Shown here piece by piece: positions 42,091 to 54,339 of a DNA stretch of 64,000 nucleotides. The first letter of the stretch is position 1. The number at the start of each line of letters is the position of its first letter. The notes beneath the pieces were generated by a model. It was not told the origin of the DNA and made no database searches. It saw nothing but the letters and a program-made list of their open reading frames with translations. The position numbers were made by a program, and so were the translations under genes. Origin of the DNA: Amylostereum areolatum (lineage: Eukaryota; Basidiomycota; Agaricomycetes; Russulales; Stereaceae); assembly GCA_012932865.1 (NCBI GenBank), contig SAXG01000019.1:620001-684000 (forward strand), read 5' to 3'.

Positions 42091-42895
42091 CTACCTGTGT
42101 CCATTCCCTTGAGCGCAATCAGGGTACCGAAAATCTGTCACCGTCGTAGGTAAGCTGGCTACAAAATATGAGCATTGAATACGACTCACCAGTGCGCGTA
42201 GTTGTACGTCACGATAAAATGCACGCATCATGGATACCTCAAGTTCGCTGTCAAAGCGACCGTTGCTGTTGAAGTTCTTGAGGACCTTGTTGAGTCGCTC
42301 ACCGAGAAAATTCCAAAATACATATACAGGACCAAAGTCGGCCACTTGGTCGGGATAATGTACTGCATGCTGGAAGTTTGGCTTCATAGCCGCCTCGCCA
42401 TACAACTTGTAAAGAGAAAGAAATAGATCAGATCCAATACAGGCTCATGAACACGACACAGCTCACCGCCCGGTACTCAAGTAGATAGTCCCGAAGCAAT
42501 GCGGAAGCACGTTCGATCCCGTGCGCATTAATTGAGCGTCCAAGCAAGACCTTCAGTGCGGTTGCAAGACGTAAAAACGTCACGGGCTCGCTAGGCTGCA
42601 TGCGAACCACAGGCCTCTTTGGTGGTACAGGTGACGGAACTTTTGTTTGACTGTCCTTCTTGCGTTTTGTTCGCTTGGCAGCTGGCGGGCCCATTGTGTT
42701 GGTAGCCGGTATCGTGCTGGACGTTGCAGCAGCTTCATCACGGCTTGTTCGTTCGTCCGAATCCTTCTCCCATTTGTCCAGGTCGCGTTGATGCTTCAGC
42801 AGCGCACTGTCGTAAGCTTTGAGGGGTTTCAAATGAGTCGCTCTCGCCTCGCCGATGTGTTTCTCCCATAAAAACGGGACCTGTTTGCGGAGCAC
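42091..42895 (-). pseudogene. C-terminal part of a Tnp2-like (CACTA/EnSpm-type) transposase
   Basis: Bottom strand reads VPFLWEKHIGEARATHLKPL, a Pro/Lys linker, SEPVTFLRLATALKVLLGRS and ERASALLRDYLLEYR. A spliced intron (about 42,409-42,469) follows, then LYGEAAMKPNFQHAVHYPDQ, FGPVYVFWNFLGERLNKVLK and LEVSMMRAF. This succession is the conserved tail of Tnp2-type transposase genes that are abundant in mushroom genomes. Further 3' exons probably lie at about 41,900-42,090. The catalytic N-terminal part is absent upstream (sequence diverges by about 42,900), so it is a remnant. Confidence 0.7.
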
Positions 42896-43321
42896 AAATA
42901 CTGGTGAGTATTATCTGCAACCGGTAGTACTGGTGAGTGGAATGACGACGACCGCGGTGCTGATGATCGCGTTTGAAGGGTTGGTTGAAGCAGAGAAGGA
43001 GATGGGCCGGAGAACGGGGTGGGTGCGTCCTGTTCTTGGTGAGGTAGAAGCTGGCGTGTGGGATTTGACGGACATTGTGGCGCGGGAGCGGCGTCCTTGA
43101 GTCGGGGAGATTCGAAGATGGCGAGCCATCGTCCACGCCATCGACGTTGCGAGCCCCTAGCCTTTCACCCTGCGCAGATTCACGGGCAATTCGGTTGCGT
43201 TTTCTCCACTGTGGTTGATGTCAGGAGTCGGGGAGTCGGGGGTGTGACGTGATACGGGGTTGGTTGGGTGGACGGTGGCACCGCCGAGAATGCGTGTCCC
43301 GATTGATTGGGCATTGTACTG

Positions 43322-44107
43322 GATGTTGGGCGGGAGAGACGAGCTCGCCGGCCTGCGAATGCGTGAGCACGAAGGTCACGACGTCGAGCGGACGAGCGCA
43401 TACCTTTGAGCGCTGCTGACGCAGCTAGGGTAGAAGAGGGCGCGATGGATCCGGTCTCCGGGAGGGCTGGCGGGGAATTCAGACGTTGCATGGGAAGCGA
43501 CAGGAGACAGAAACGCACATTAGGAGCCCGACGGCGCGCGCGTCGTGTTCGCGACAAGTCCTCTAGGCAAAATGAGCTAGAGGGTGTCGAGGGCGCCTCA
43601 GATGGTGGTGGAAGACGGCCTTGAATCCGCAATAAACGCGGTCTCGGGTGACGTTCGCCACCGAATCGTAGCATTTCCTGCAAAGTCACCGTCGGTCAGT
43701 ACGATACAGGAGGACACAGAAACGACCAAGTAAGATTGACACCTCTAAGTAGAATTGTCCTCCGGGCAGTTGCCACACCTCACGTATTCGCAGAGCGCAA
43801 TGCTCGACGATACATGCGACGTGCCGGTCTTGAGTGCGCACGCGCGACACACGACCAGGAGGAACTCCCAGAACGCGTGCCAGCGCGCGCGCTTGCTTGC
43901 GTGACTTCGGCGTCGGGAACCATCCAGAATGGAGAGCGCAAGAAAAGGAGCGAGGTGAAGAGGGAGAGCAACGAGGAAAAGCGCAAGATGTCACGGTGAC
44001 TACGTCCGTGTCGCTCACGTCGACGAACGCGCCTCCAATCCCGCCCCTCGCGAAATGCCGGCGGAGTCCGAACGTTGCTCTCCCGCGCCCTGGCGCGCGC
44101 GCTGACC
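43322..44107 (-). repeat. Gene-like repeat, copy 1
   Basis: About 786 bp matching 62,112-62,865 along its length (by eye mostly over 85%) and, more weakly, 50,560-51,060. Bottom strand shows exon-like order with an intron donor GTGAGC at about 44,010 and acceptors around 43,742 and 43,681 (CTTTGCAG). Open frames contain CALKTGTSHVSSSIALCEYV and ATIRW-type segments shared between copies. I do not recognise the product; stops in each copy suggest decayed members of a multicopy gene family. Confidence 0.6.
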
Positions 44108-45007
44108 GGGACCGGCGGGCTTGCCACCTCGAGTGAGCCGCGCGAACTCATTTATTGCTCTCCTCGCGGCATTGCCTCAAAGTACTCAACATTCAATGCA
44201 CGCACACTCGTCGCGGGGAAAAGGCACCCGGAAGCTGGAACCAAGCGGGACCTCTCATCTCCCAGATGCTTTGTGCCAGTGTCTGGCAGTTCCATTCGCA
44301 CTCGCCCGCGGTATGTACTTTTACCACTCGCATCCATCTTACTCTTCTACTGTATCGTCATCGTTGTTCTAGCTCGTCCCTCGTCTTTGCTCCAATTTCC
44401 TGTCACAATCGGACGCCCACGTCCGACCACATGTCGCTCCCGGTAAGTCTTAATCCAGGGTCTCTCGAATCGTTCTGATGGCGTACCCGTATTCTCTTCC
44501 AGAACTCTTCCGGTCAGTACAATGTACCATACGCACCCTCGCCCGTCTGCCGCGCGATGCGAGCACATTTATTGACAAATCTGCCCCGCACGGCCGTTTT
44601 TTTCTCAGTTGTTTGGTTGTTCGAGCTCCGTTCCACTTCAAGGCTGGAGGCCGTTCGCCGCCGCGGAAAGCGCGAAGAGTTTCGGGAGACATAGCGTGCT
44701 ATGTACGTACAAGGGGACACCCATATCAGGTCTAACACAGGTCCAACACCGACCCCCGCGACTCATGACTGCCCGAGGCCCCATCGATGCGGCGTCGAAT
44801 GTGATGTGGACGAAGGCGTACGTACGCGGCGGGGTGCGCGCACGTCGTCGGCTCGTACCTGTCGCGCCTCGTGTTTTCGTGGTGATTATAGCGAGTGGTA
44901 AGTGTCGGGGCACGATGCTGCTCGTCGTGGCGAACGACGCCGCCGTACCCGTATAAAATGCCGTGCAGAGTACCCTCTACTGACCCCCATACCCGCTCAA
45001 AATCAAC
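44108..45007. other. Upstream region of the HMG-box gene
   Basis: No supported gene. Presumably holds the promoter of the HMG-box gene starting at 45,008; a TATAAAA motif lies at about 44,952, 55 bp before its ATG. Confidence 0.4.
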
Positions 45008-46397
45008 ATGGCGAACCTCCACTATCCCGTAGGCCTATACAGTCCCCAGGATGGTACGCATTTTCCCTCATCACACACACGCCTCAAGGCAGATCCTGAT
45101 CTCAGTTCCCTATTTTCCAGACTCATTGCTCTCCTCACTCTCGCCGTGGTGCTGTTCGCCTCTGCAGTCCGAATCTGCTTCGACGTTCGGCCCTACCCGA
45201 GACCAGTCCGAGCGTGACAGTGTTCCAGACCCCACTTCCCGGTCTTCCCCCGAACCCTCCGCGGCGGCATCCCCGACGCTACCGTCTTCTCCGTCCTCGC
45301 ACCTTCCCTCTGCTTTAGGTGACCCTTTCGAGCTCGATCCCGCTGTTGTTCCCCCCTCTTCTGGCCCCGCCCGAACCGTCAAGAGGCCCTCGAAATGCGG
45401 TGTCCCTTCCCAGCACATCCCCCGTCCCGCAAACTGCTTCATTCTCTTCCGTACCGAGCTTGCGTCGCGGTACCGAGAGACTCTCAACTGCAGCAACCGC
45501 GACTTTAGTCGCTTTTCCTCCGAAGTATGGCGGTCCTTGTCGGACGAGGCCAAGGGTACCTACAAGGCTCGTGCCAAGGCGGCCAAAGCGGCGCATGCCC
45601 TCGCATATCCCGACTACCGCTACTCGCCCGTACGTCGTTCGAAGTCGGATGGCAAGGGTACCTGCGACTCTAAAAACGCCGTCGGTGTGCAAGGCCTTTG
45701 CCTCGTCGAGCTCGTCACGCAGGAGGTCGAGGTCGCGAGCATTTCCGCGGCCTCTTGCCCCGATGCAAACAACACCGCCTCCGACGTCGTCGATCGTACC
45801 GCCCCCCCATCCTCTTCCCCACGGGTACCTTCCTCGCCGCCTTCCTCGCCCCCGTCCTTGCCCCCGTCCTTGCCCCCGTCGTCCTCGGAACACCTACCGC
45901 CGAACACCCCATCCTCCGTCGTAAGTGCTTCTTTCTCGCTCTTTATTCGATTGCAGCACTGATGAATGTTTCTTCATCAGTCAAACTCAGTTCTCCCTCT
46001 CACGGACAGTCTTGACGTTGGCACGTGGGCCTCCCCATCTACCTCCCCTCCCGACTTTGATTTCGATGGGGAAGCATTCGTCGCCGAGTTCATTGGCAGC
46101 CAGTCCGACCCTCCAAGCGCGGCTCATATCCCTCCTCCGCCCTTCGATGTGTCGCTCACGTCGCCGAGCGGCGAGCTGCTCCTGCCGTATGCGCATATCG
46201 ATTGGGACAGCATCATGGCAGATCTCGAACGATGCACCCCACAGCCATTCGATGCCTCCGAGTCCATGCCTCTCATCGCCGATGGAGCGGCTTCCTCGAC
46301 CACCGTCCTCGATGTAACAGCAGAGCGTTCGCTCCCGACCGTTTGGCCGTCGCAGAACGCGATATTCACGTTCGACGACTCGTGGTTGAACACATGA
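45008..46397 (+). CDS. MATA-type HMG-box transcription factor
   Basis: Three exons, 45,008-45,053, 45,121-45,920 and 45,981-46,397, joined in frame to 420 aa; introns of 67 and 60 nt with GTACGC/CCAG and GTAAGT/TCAG borders. Residues about 112-185 are an HMG box of the fungal mating-type class (HIPRPANCFILFRTELASRY, FSRFSSEVWRSLSDEAKGTY, YSPVRRSK). Such boxes bend DNA and in fungi act in mating, pheromone response or sexual development. Flanks are Ser/Pro-rich and the acidic C-terminus (DFDFDGEAFVAEF, HIDWDSIMADLE) could be an activation domain. No pheromone, receptor or homeodomain gene is in the window, so it is not shown to be a mating-type locus. Confidence 0.85.
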
Positions 46398-47712
46398 ATT
46401 AGCCTTCCCCCCCGCGGAAGACCTAGTACCCGCCAAAGCCCAGCTGTTCTTCCAGTGTCCTTCAACCGCTCCGTTTTATTCTCGTTCGCGATCATATCCT
46501 TCCTCTCTCCAGCCTATCTCACAGTGCCCTGTCAAGGTGATGTTTACTCTCCCGCCCGTTCCTCCCTTCCCAGTTCAGTTTGACCTGCCCCAAATTCCCC
46601 TGCCCGTCGTTGTTTCGTTTTCATATATGTTTTCCTACTCCCGCTGTTTCCGCATGTCCTTGCGTATCGCATCATGTTTTTGTCTTCGCAATCTGCTCCA
46701 CTGTCCCACGACTCTTTCTCCAACTTCTCGCTGCCTCTTTCACGTCAGGCTGTCGATCTCCCCTGGCATGTGCCCAGATTGTCGGTTGTATCCATGCAAT
46801 AAAGGGATGTTATGCTCTCGCCTTCGATAGTAGTCCATTGCTTCTATCAAGTATTAGAACTCGATATTCACTCCAGTAGGCTCCCCAGTTCGGGTGACTA
46901 TATAGCAGTCGCTACATTTCGTCTTCTGGAAGGTGTTTCGGCATCCATCTTACTAGGACCATGTATACGACAAACATGCAGAAAATAATGCTTCACATGC
47001 CAATGCGACTGATACCTCCGTCAGATTCTTACGACTCACCCCTCGGTAAGATACGTGCGACTCGTGCTTCAGTGAATATGTATGACAGCTCATCTCGTCT
47101 CAGCATTTTCACCAGGCTACCTTTTCCCTCCCGGCGTCCGTTGAGTGGAACAGGACACTCGAAACGCCAGATACCTCGCCCGGTTCGCGGAGACGCTGCT
47201 GACGTGTCCATGTGATGTGGAGGCCCGCACGACGGGTGATGAAGTTATTATTCTAGGCAAAGATGATGAACCAACTAAGGTGAAAGGTGGCAGAAAGAAA
47301 TCAACCGTCGGTGCACACTGCCAGCACGGTACCACATTTTCCCAGGAAAAACTGCGTACATTAGCTCTGACAATACTCCAAATATTTCTGAGTCAACAAC
47401 AACCGTGGCAAAAATGGTAACAAAGGGAACAATTTTGAGTATTGTTTGGACCAGTGTCGATATTTTTTCCTACGAAAAAGGTGGGATATGTTGGCAATGG
47501 CATGTTCACACGAGCCACCCCCCCACGTGAAAACTCGATTCGAAATTGTGTTCCCATTTAGGTTCAAGTCGTGAAAGCTCCACATACTTATTATTCATAC
47601 AGGGAGCAGTGTGTTACAGAAACCCTCATAAAGACCGATGACTAGGCACAGCAGAGCACCCCATCTTGGACCAGTCCACGGTCCCATTCACAAACCGTTC
47701 AGCGGGCGGTCG
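46398..47712. other. 3' flank and intergenic sequence
   Basis: Pyrimidine-rich 3' flank of the HMG-box gene with an AATAAA at 46,798. From 46,900 no gene is recognised. Confidence 0.35.
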
Positions 47713-48549
47713 TCAGTCGAGGAAGAGCTCTTCAAATGCGCCGGAGACCGGTGCATCAGTGCAGCTTGTGAGGTCGGGCACTCCGACGACAGCCGATACT
47801 GCTTTGACAAGGCCGTCAAGTAGGGGTACCTGATTAGGCGGTCTTGCATATTGGCCCCTACAAGCTGGGCAGCGATATGTTGAGCCGCCTGGGTGTAAGA
47901 AACCCTCTTCATCATCATCAATGACTTCGTATAAGCACTTGCCACAGAAAACGTGACCACATCTCGGAATGCTGTGAGGAGGAAGTGTGAGAGCCGTACA
48001 AAGAGTGCAGGAGAATGGATACGCATACGCGCAGGGGCGAATCATGACCTCAAGGCATATTCCACAAGCTAGTTCAATGTCCCTCGCTGCTCGGATCTGA
48101 AAGTAGTTAGTGGGTACGAACGAAAAATTACTGTATTCGTCAGACCTACTTCTTCCCACATGACCACGATTCTGCGAAGACGAACTTCTACCTGAGCGAT
48201 CTTGTCGCGAACTCGGATGAGTTGAGCGATGCGGGCTTTGAGGGCGTTATTGTCCTGGTACGAGGAGGAGCCTGGGTCTCAGCGAAGAAGGAAGCACGGA
48301 AGGCGGTGAAAGGCTTACCCGCTCCAAGGCAGACAGATGACGACGTGCGCCTGCTGCCACATTGCGACCGGGCAATAAGACCTTCACCTTAGAGGAGCGC
48401 GCTCCCGCCGATTTGCGTCGTGCAGAGGAACTAACGGACTGCGCCGCAGAAGGAGGAGGAGAAGGAGGGGAACTGGGAAGAGGCGTCGGGAGGTCGCGTT
48501 CGTCGGAGGACTCAAGTTGGGATATGACAGCGCGGAGCGCTTCAAGCAT
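47713..48549 (-). CDS. RING-finger protein with coiled coil, 220 aa
   Basis: Four exons, 48,549-48,319, 48,254-48,150, 48,096-48,029 and 47,971-47,713, joined in frame to 220 aa; introns of 64, 53 and 57 nt. Residues 1-75 are Ser/Pro-rich, 78-112 form a helix likely to coil (NNALKARIAQLIRVRDKIAQ), and a C3HC4 RING follows: CGICLEV, PRCGHVFCGKC, YRCPACRG. RING domains of this type recruit ubiquitin-conjugating enzymes, so a ubiquitin ligase is likely; substrate unknown. Translation may instead start at the ATG at 48,612, in the same frame. Spacing between zinc ligands fits only when the 57-nt intron is removed, which supports the model. Confidence 0.8.
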
Positions 48550-48612
48550 GGCGACTGGGTGATGTGAAGGGCGTGAAGAACTCAGGGGGAGAAAAGCACA
48601 GTTACGCACCAT

Positions 48613-49220
48613 GGTCGTGGCTGGGGGCGAGATTTATAGACTTTCATTCGCTGCATTCGCCTACACAATGCTCCGATGTGAGCTGCGAAAACGGATACCT
48701 ATAAGAGATGCTCATTCTTCGTCTGAATGGAGGATTGATGAAGGTCCAGACACCTAACTCCTCCGGATCCCGAACGACCTTGTCATGGGGCGCGCTATAC
48801 CTCCTCATCGGAATCACCCTTGGTTCTGAAAGACCACAGGGTTCATTTGGTGATGTTCGTGGACGGTTCTAAGCAAATGCAACTCACTATACTATGGGAA
48901 CATGGCCGAGCGGCGTCGCGACTGGGATCTGAGAGACCGGTATCGACGTACAAGAGGTCGGCGCCGGTATTTGCCGGTACCCATTGTTGGTCAATAGCGC
49001 CATTCAGCAGCGCCAACAGGCGCCAAAAGGCAAACGCACAAGGTATATTCTGTTACGATTCGGTGCTCTCACAACTGCTCGAGACAATGCTAGGTTATAC
49101 AACCCCATTTGCTCGTGCCAGAGGTATGTGTGCACAAATAAAACTGTTCGGGTCGTGCACACCGTGACCGTCGAGTCCTGCAACCGCCCAATTTCTCGAC
49201 ATTTCCAAGCAAACACGAGA
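48613..49220. other. Intergenic between divergent RING and 147-aa genes
   Basis: No gene recognised; it separates two divergently transcribed genes and probably holds both promoters. Confidence 0.35.
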
Positions 49221-49820
49221 ATGCCATCCTTACGTGTCCCTGTCCCCGTCTTTGATGTAAACCCCCGGACTACCTCATCGTCTGATTTTTGTCACTAATT
49301 CCCGCCATGATCACAGACTCTGATCGCCGTTCGCGGTCGCTTCTTCCAAGCACGCGCCGATGCACCCACGCACGCTCAAATCCCTACGGTCATTCCCAAA
49401 TGCGAGTCGGCTCATCTTCCCCGTTTTCCTGGTGTGGAGATCCTCCTCGGAACTCAGACCGTCGTGCACGACTGTTGGGTCACCGTCAACGACGACCGTG
49501 GCAAGCAACATTGATTCCTCGTCTCGTGCACTCTTCGCCCTCAAGTCACAATCAACTACGCTCTCCGGTCACGCTTTCCTGACCTTCCTCCGTGGTCCGG
49601 AGAGCTGGTCGTTATGGCCATAGGGTCGAAAAATCGTGTAGTGGGGCTGAGAGGAGAGGCCAAGATCGCCCTCGCAGACGCAGCCGTACGAACGTACGTC
49701 TCTTTCCTCCTTCATGCACGTCCAACTCACATTTCTACCAGGTTTCTTCTCCGTGTACAGACCAACCTCGCAACCATCGACGGACTCAATTGGTCCCTCG
49801 AGATTCCTACGGATATATGA
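49221..49820 (+). CDS. Uncharacterised protein, 147 aa, four exons
   Basis: Exons 49,221-49,256, 49,317-49,497, 49,546-49,693 and 49,742-49,820 join without a frame break to 147 aa; all three introns are GT-AG (60, 48, 48 nt). The protein starts MPSLRVPVPVFDTLIAVRGR and contains FPGVEILLGTQTVVHDCWV, RFPDLPPWSGELVVMAIGS and VQTNLATIDGLNWSLEIP. Compact, mostly beta-like sequence without signal peptide or membrane span. I do not recognise a named family. The exact closure of four small exons is strong evidence for a real, functional gene. Confidence 0.6.
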
Positions 49821-50559
49821 TCTCCCCCCCCGTAATAAACAGGCAGCTACCACATGAGCCTATGTAATCAGTGGTGTACAACTCACGGGCGGTCGACGCA
49901 GAAATTTAGTTGTTTAGCGTGGCTACTTTTGGATACCGGAGCCTCACATGCTCGTCATTCCACCACCCGTAGCTCGACGCTCCCCCACCCAAGTTTCAGA
50001 TTGTCGATCAATACGTCCAAGGTCACAAAACCTCAAATCGTGTCGTAAGCACCGCCAGACTCCCATTCATTGAACGCCAGAGGCCCTCTTGCCATGGCGA
50101 GTGCGAACCGAGAGTAATTACAGACACATACAACAATGGACAATTGTCGACCTCGGGCAACAGGGTGGATCCTCGGGGACAGTAAACGCACGCAACCGAT
50201 GTACTAATGGCTATCGCTCGAAACACTATCTCGAGAAAAACGCTTGTCGACGAAGGCCCTCCCCGTGGGTGTGGATGAGACCGCCTGATATGGGTCTAAG
50301 TTTGGGTTAGGTTATCGGTTCGGAGGTGGGGAATCTCAGAAGAAAACGCACCTAGGTCACAATGTTACACACACGCACACAAAGACGTTTCCGTGGGCCC
50401 TGACCACCTGTCGAGTTGAAGATGGACAGGCCTTTATACATGGCCTCGCGAGTTTGGAAAGCCATACATCTGCCAGATGAAGGCCGACGAGAATACTTGA
50501 AGGAGTTGGGACGACGCGGCTAGCACGAGGAGGAGAAAACGCGCATGTCGGACAGGTTA
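49821..50559. other. Intergenic, no gene recognised
   Basis: No supported exon chain. Confidence 0.3.
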
Positions 50560-51060
50560 TGTACATCTAACCGGACGTTCAGCGGAGTCAGAACATCGAA
50601 CGGACGTCGCATATCTTTGAGCACTGCGGACACGGCTAGAGCAGAGAGAGACGTAATGGCTGCGGTCTCCGGGTCATCTGACAGAGAATTCAGACATTGC
50701 GTGGAAGCGATAGGGAGTAGCACCTGGTGATTCCGACGGGGCGCATGCTCTCACAAAGATGAGGTAGAGTGTGTGGACGATGTCTCAGCTCGCGGTGGAT
50801 GACGGCCTTGAAGTACAACAAACGTGCAGTCTCAGAGGACATTCGCCACCGAATCGTGGCGGTTCCTGCAATTGCAAAGTCGACTTCGGTCAGTACGGTG
50901 GAAGAGGACACGTAAACGACGAAGTAAAAACGACACCTCTAAGTACAGTGAGCTTCGCCAGAGAGGCGCTACCCCTCACGTATTCGCGGAGCGTGACGCT
51001 CGACGACACATGCAACATGCCGGTCTTGAGTGCGCACGCATGCCTGCGTGTCTTCGGCAT
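50560..51060 (-). repeat. Gene-like repeat, copy 2 (most diverged)
   Basis: Matches the repeat at 43,322 and 62,112 in the same order but with more substitutions and indels. Bottom strand carries ACALKTGMLHVSSSVTLREYV and GTATIRWRMSSETARLLYFK, the clearest open segments of the family, and LNSLSDDPETAAITSLSALA. Lies immediately upstream of the JmjC gene. Confidence 0.5.
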
Positions 51061-51261
51061 CAGCGAGCCTACAGAGCCGAAAACGGGAGGAAAAGGAAGA
51101 GGAACAGCACGGAACGGTGAGAAGTCGAACTTGAAAAACTTAGTAGTCACGTTACCGAATAGTACTACTACTGACGCGAAAAACAACTTAGCACCCAACC
51201 ACTCGCACCGGCAGGGTTTCAAGCTTCAAGCTTCACAGCTCGACTACCTGTAAATGGAAGT

Positions 51262-54001
51262 ATGGCTGAAAAGATCCAGCACGTCATCTGCCGCAGATAT
51301 CCAGCTTCATTTCGAGGACGAGAATGGGCGGACTTCAAAACTCCTCAGTTGGTGCATTGTGTAGAGTGCCAAGGACTCAAGCCAGATGTAGAAACATGCC
51401 GATTCGTCAGTACGTAACACTAGATCCATCACATCTTCATCGTTTCTACGCACTCATCGACAGACTTCCGCGTTCTCGTACGAGTGGACGAACCAGATAC
51501 AAACTACCGTCTCGAGTTTCGGGAGATCAAGCCGCGGCTCGAACCTGAATTTCGTCTCGCACACAGCACACTCCTTACAAAGGAGATTGCCTTGTTCCAC
51601 TTGGTATGTTGATTCTACGCAATCCGTCGTTTTTCAGTTCAGGGCTTATGTATATTCGCGTCACAGAAAGCAATTGCGGCAATCCTGCGTCCAGTTCTAC
51701 AAAGGCACAGCGCGCATATGATGCAGCCAGCTATCATTCATCGTCACATGGAGATGAAGTTGCGGGCTACATGTGGTAATAAACGCACTTATCTGCTTGG
51801 CATGCACGCGGTACCGTCTGATATTCTTTCTGCTTAGATATCTGTGGAACAGGCTTATTTTGTTGTACATGGATGTGTGCACTGTGTGGGCGTGAAATAT
51901 GCGATCCTTGCAAAATAGATGAGGTGAACACATCTCGCTGTCTTAGTCATATCAAGTGCAGTATCGTAAACACACATATTGCTAGGCATCGCTCAGTATG
52001 CACTGCTCGGAAACGAAGCCATACCACGAGCCCACGGACTATAGGCCTGTCACTCGGTTTGATGAATCAACCATCAAGGACGCCATCTCCCTCATGACTG
52101 ACTTACTTCAATTGCGGTAAGACATTGCACCGTTTCCCTGCTTATGCCTTCTTATACGGGGTGTTGATCATAGTCGTGAACCTGTGTGGGATTTGGCGCC
52201 ACCGCCCCCTGAACCGGATGGACCTGTTAGAATACCTTTATCCGATCTTCTTTTCGGCGATTCAGGCGAGAAGGTCTTCGCTGCTGCCTGCCTTCACGGA
52301 CTTCCTGTCATAGTCTCAGGGATGGAAGACGCTTTGCAGCATGTCTGGACGCCACAGTCCTTTATCAAGGAGTATGGTACCAAGCTCGTTACCCTCGTGG
52401 ATACAAAGACCGACCAGATATCTGCGACGAAGTTCTCCGTCGCATATTTCTTTGAACAGTTTGGGAAATACGAAGAAATAGGGAGAACGAGATGGAAACT
52501 GAAGGTAAGTCATCTGGCTATTGAACAATGTGGTGATCTGATCTCGGCTTTGCAGGATTGGCCACCAAAGATTGATTTCATAGATGAGTTTAGAAGCCGA
52601 TATGAGGTACTCATGAACGCACTTCCTCCTGGACTTCGGGATTGGTTGAGGCGAGATGGCCGACTAAATATTATTGCATTTTTTGCCGTAAATGCAGTAG
52701 GCCCCGACATTGGTGAGTGATCACTCCTATCTGGAGATGGGTATCAGCATGCCTTAACATTATTTCGTAGGCCCGAAGATGTACAATGCCCTCTGCACGA
52801 TGTTCAATGCCCTCTGCACCGAAAAGGACGAGGATGACCAGCATCCGACAACATATCTCCATGAAGACATGTGCTGTGCATTTAACATAATGCTTTATTC
52901 TGAGTCGCGCCCTGACGGTCAACCGGGCGCAGCCAGGTGGGACATTATCCATCCCGACGACACAGACCTGTTCCGACGGATATCTTTGGAGGAAAAGATA
53001 TGCGATGGTGTGCTGGACCCAATCCACTCCCAAGAAACCTACCTTAGCCCTGGTGCAGTCGACAAGCTAAGGTCCCGTGGAGTTCGTGTGTGCACTATAT
53101 TCCAGGAGGTTGGAGAACTCGTGATGATCCCGGCCAAATCTCCCCACCAGGTACTGAGATACTTTACTATATGGTCGGTCGTCCTTTTCACATAAATTGC
53201 AGGTCACAAATCTCTCCGACGCAAACAAAATTGCTTGCGATTTTCTCAACCCCCTACGTCTCACAGACACTGAAACAGTCGCCCACGAATTACGCAACCA
53301 TCGTCTCTCTCTATCCAGGGGAGAGGATGTGCTTCAGCTGTATCACTCTCTTTGGTGGGCTTGGATCAACTTGAACCAGCGCCTCGATGAGCTAGAATCT
53401 CGTTATAACCCTCTTTTTTCCCTTGTCGACACCTCGAAAGTTGGCAACGACCTTCCCCGCCCTGGTTCGCCAATGGATGTCGCTGAAGTGTCTTCACGTC
53501 ATCACACGTTGGCTCCCCATGTAAACCTGCCCAATTCCGCATCGGATATGGACGTGATCATGCTGAATCACCCGCCCATTGTCAAGAGTACCCCCTCATC
53601 CAATCTAGAATCCGTCATCCCTCCTGTATCTGCTGCTAGTTCCTCCATCTCAGCGGTGTTCCCGGAACCCCGTGTGCCAAACAAGGCCGCAAGGAAAAAC
53701 AGGAGAAAGAAGGAAAAGCGCCTGTTGTCCAAGGGATTGTCGGCCGACACTCGCTTTGCCTGCCCTTTCCAAGCCGCATGCGAGTGGAGATACGCGATGA
53801 ACCGAGAGCAGCTTGTCCACCATCTGTAGGTTATTTTTCACGTCGTGTGCGTTAAATCTAACCATGTGTAACACCAGGGAAAGCCTGCATCCTGCATCTA
53901 CGCGCTACCTCAAATATAGTGCGCGAGCGCGGGATGAACACCGCCGCGCAATTTTAGAGGCTAATAACGATGATGAATTCATGGAGCGACTTTTATCGTG
54001 A
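51262..54001 (+). CDS. KDM3-like JmjC-domain protein with zinc finger
   Basis: Ten exons (51,262-51,409; 51,464-51,603; 51,667-51,775; 51,838-51,923; 51,986-52,116; 52,174-52,504; 52,556-52,712; 52,771-53,150; 53,203-53,825; 53,878-54,001) join in frame to 742 aa. Residues about 130-160 are a cysteine-rich finger (CDICGTGLFCCTWMCALCGR, EICDPC) as found in KDM3/JHDM2 histone H3K9 demethylases. The JmjC domain spans about 210-500 (DWPPKIDFIDEF, GPKMYNALC). The iron-binding triad is readable: H and D in YLHEDM and H in IPAKSPHQV. A Lys/Arg-rich stretch and a C2H2-like CPFQAACEWRYAMNREQLVH follow. Likely an iron/2-oxoglutarate dioxygenase acting on chromatin; the substrate is inferred. An upstream exon cannot be excluded. 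Confidence 0.85.
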
Positions 54002-54079
54002 AGTTGGCGTAATCCTTCTCAGTTCACCATATCTGTTGGATCGTCCATGTATATATACATTAATAACGCATACTTATGT

Positions 54080-54316
54080 CTATCGCTTGCAGTTTGTCAG
54101 TTCATAGATCTCGTCGGACATGATTTGACCAAACCGGTACCACGATGGCAATAACTTGGTCTTTACGCCGCGTATCCTGCATACGCTCCAGTGTGATGCA
54201 TCGATACTTTCCTTGCACCTGGTGTTATACGTATACCGAGTCGCCGACACAAGATGGTTCAGCTTGGCGAGCACCTCCTTACGGTTTTGATTGAAGGCGG
54301 AAACCGCAAAAGACAT
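54080..54316 (-). CDS. Small ORF, 78 aa, convergent with the JmjC gene
   Basis: ATG at 54,316, 78 aa, from MSFAVSAFNQNRKEVLAKLN to SDEIYELTNCKR; composition is balanced and no low complexity. No domain and no clear introns. Ends 78 bp from the JmjC stop in tail-to-tail orientation. Could be a small gene or the last exon of a larger one. Confidence 0.3.
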   Translation of the reverse strand: MSFAVSAFNQNRKEVLAKLNHLVSATRYTYNTRCKESIDASHWSVCRIRGVKTKLLPSWYRFGQIMSDEIYELTNCKR

Positions 54317-54339
54317 TGTATTGGCATTCAAATTGTCTA

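Noticed and set aside
45008..46397. A mating-type locus
   Set aside because: Only one HMG-box gene is present; no pheromone precursor, pheromone receptor or homeodomain pair was found in the window.
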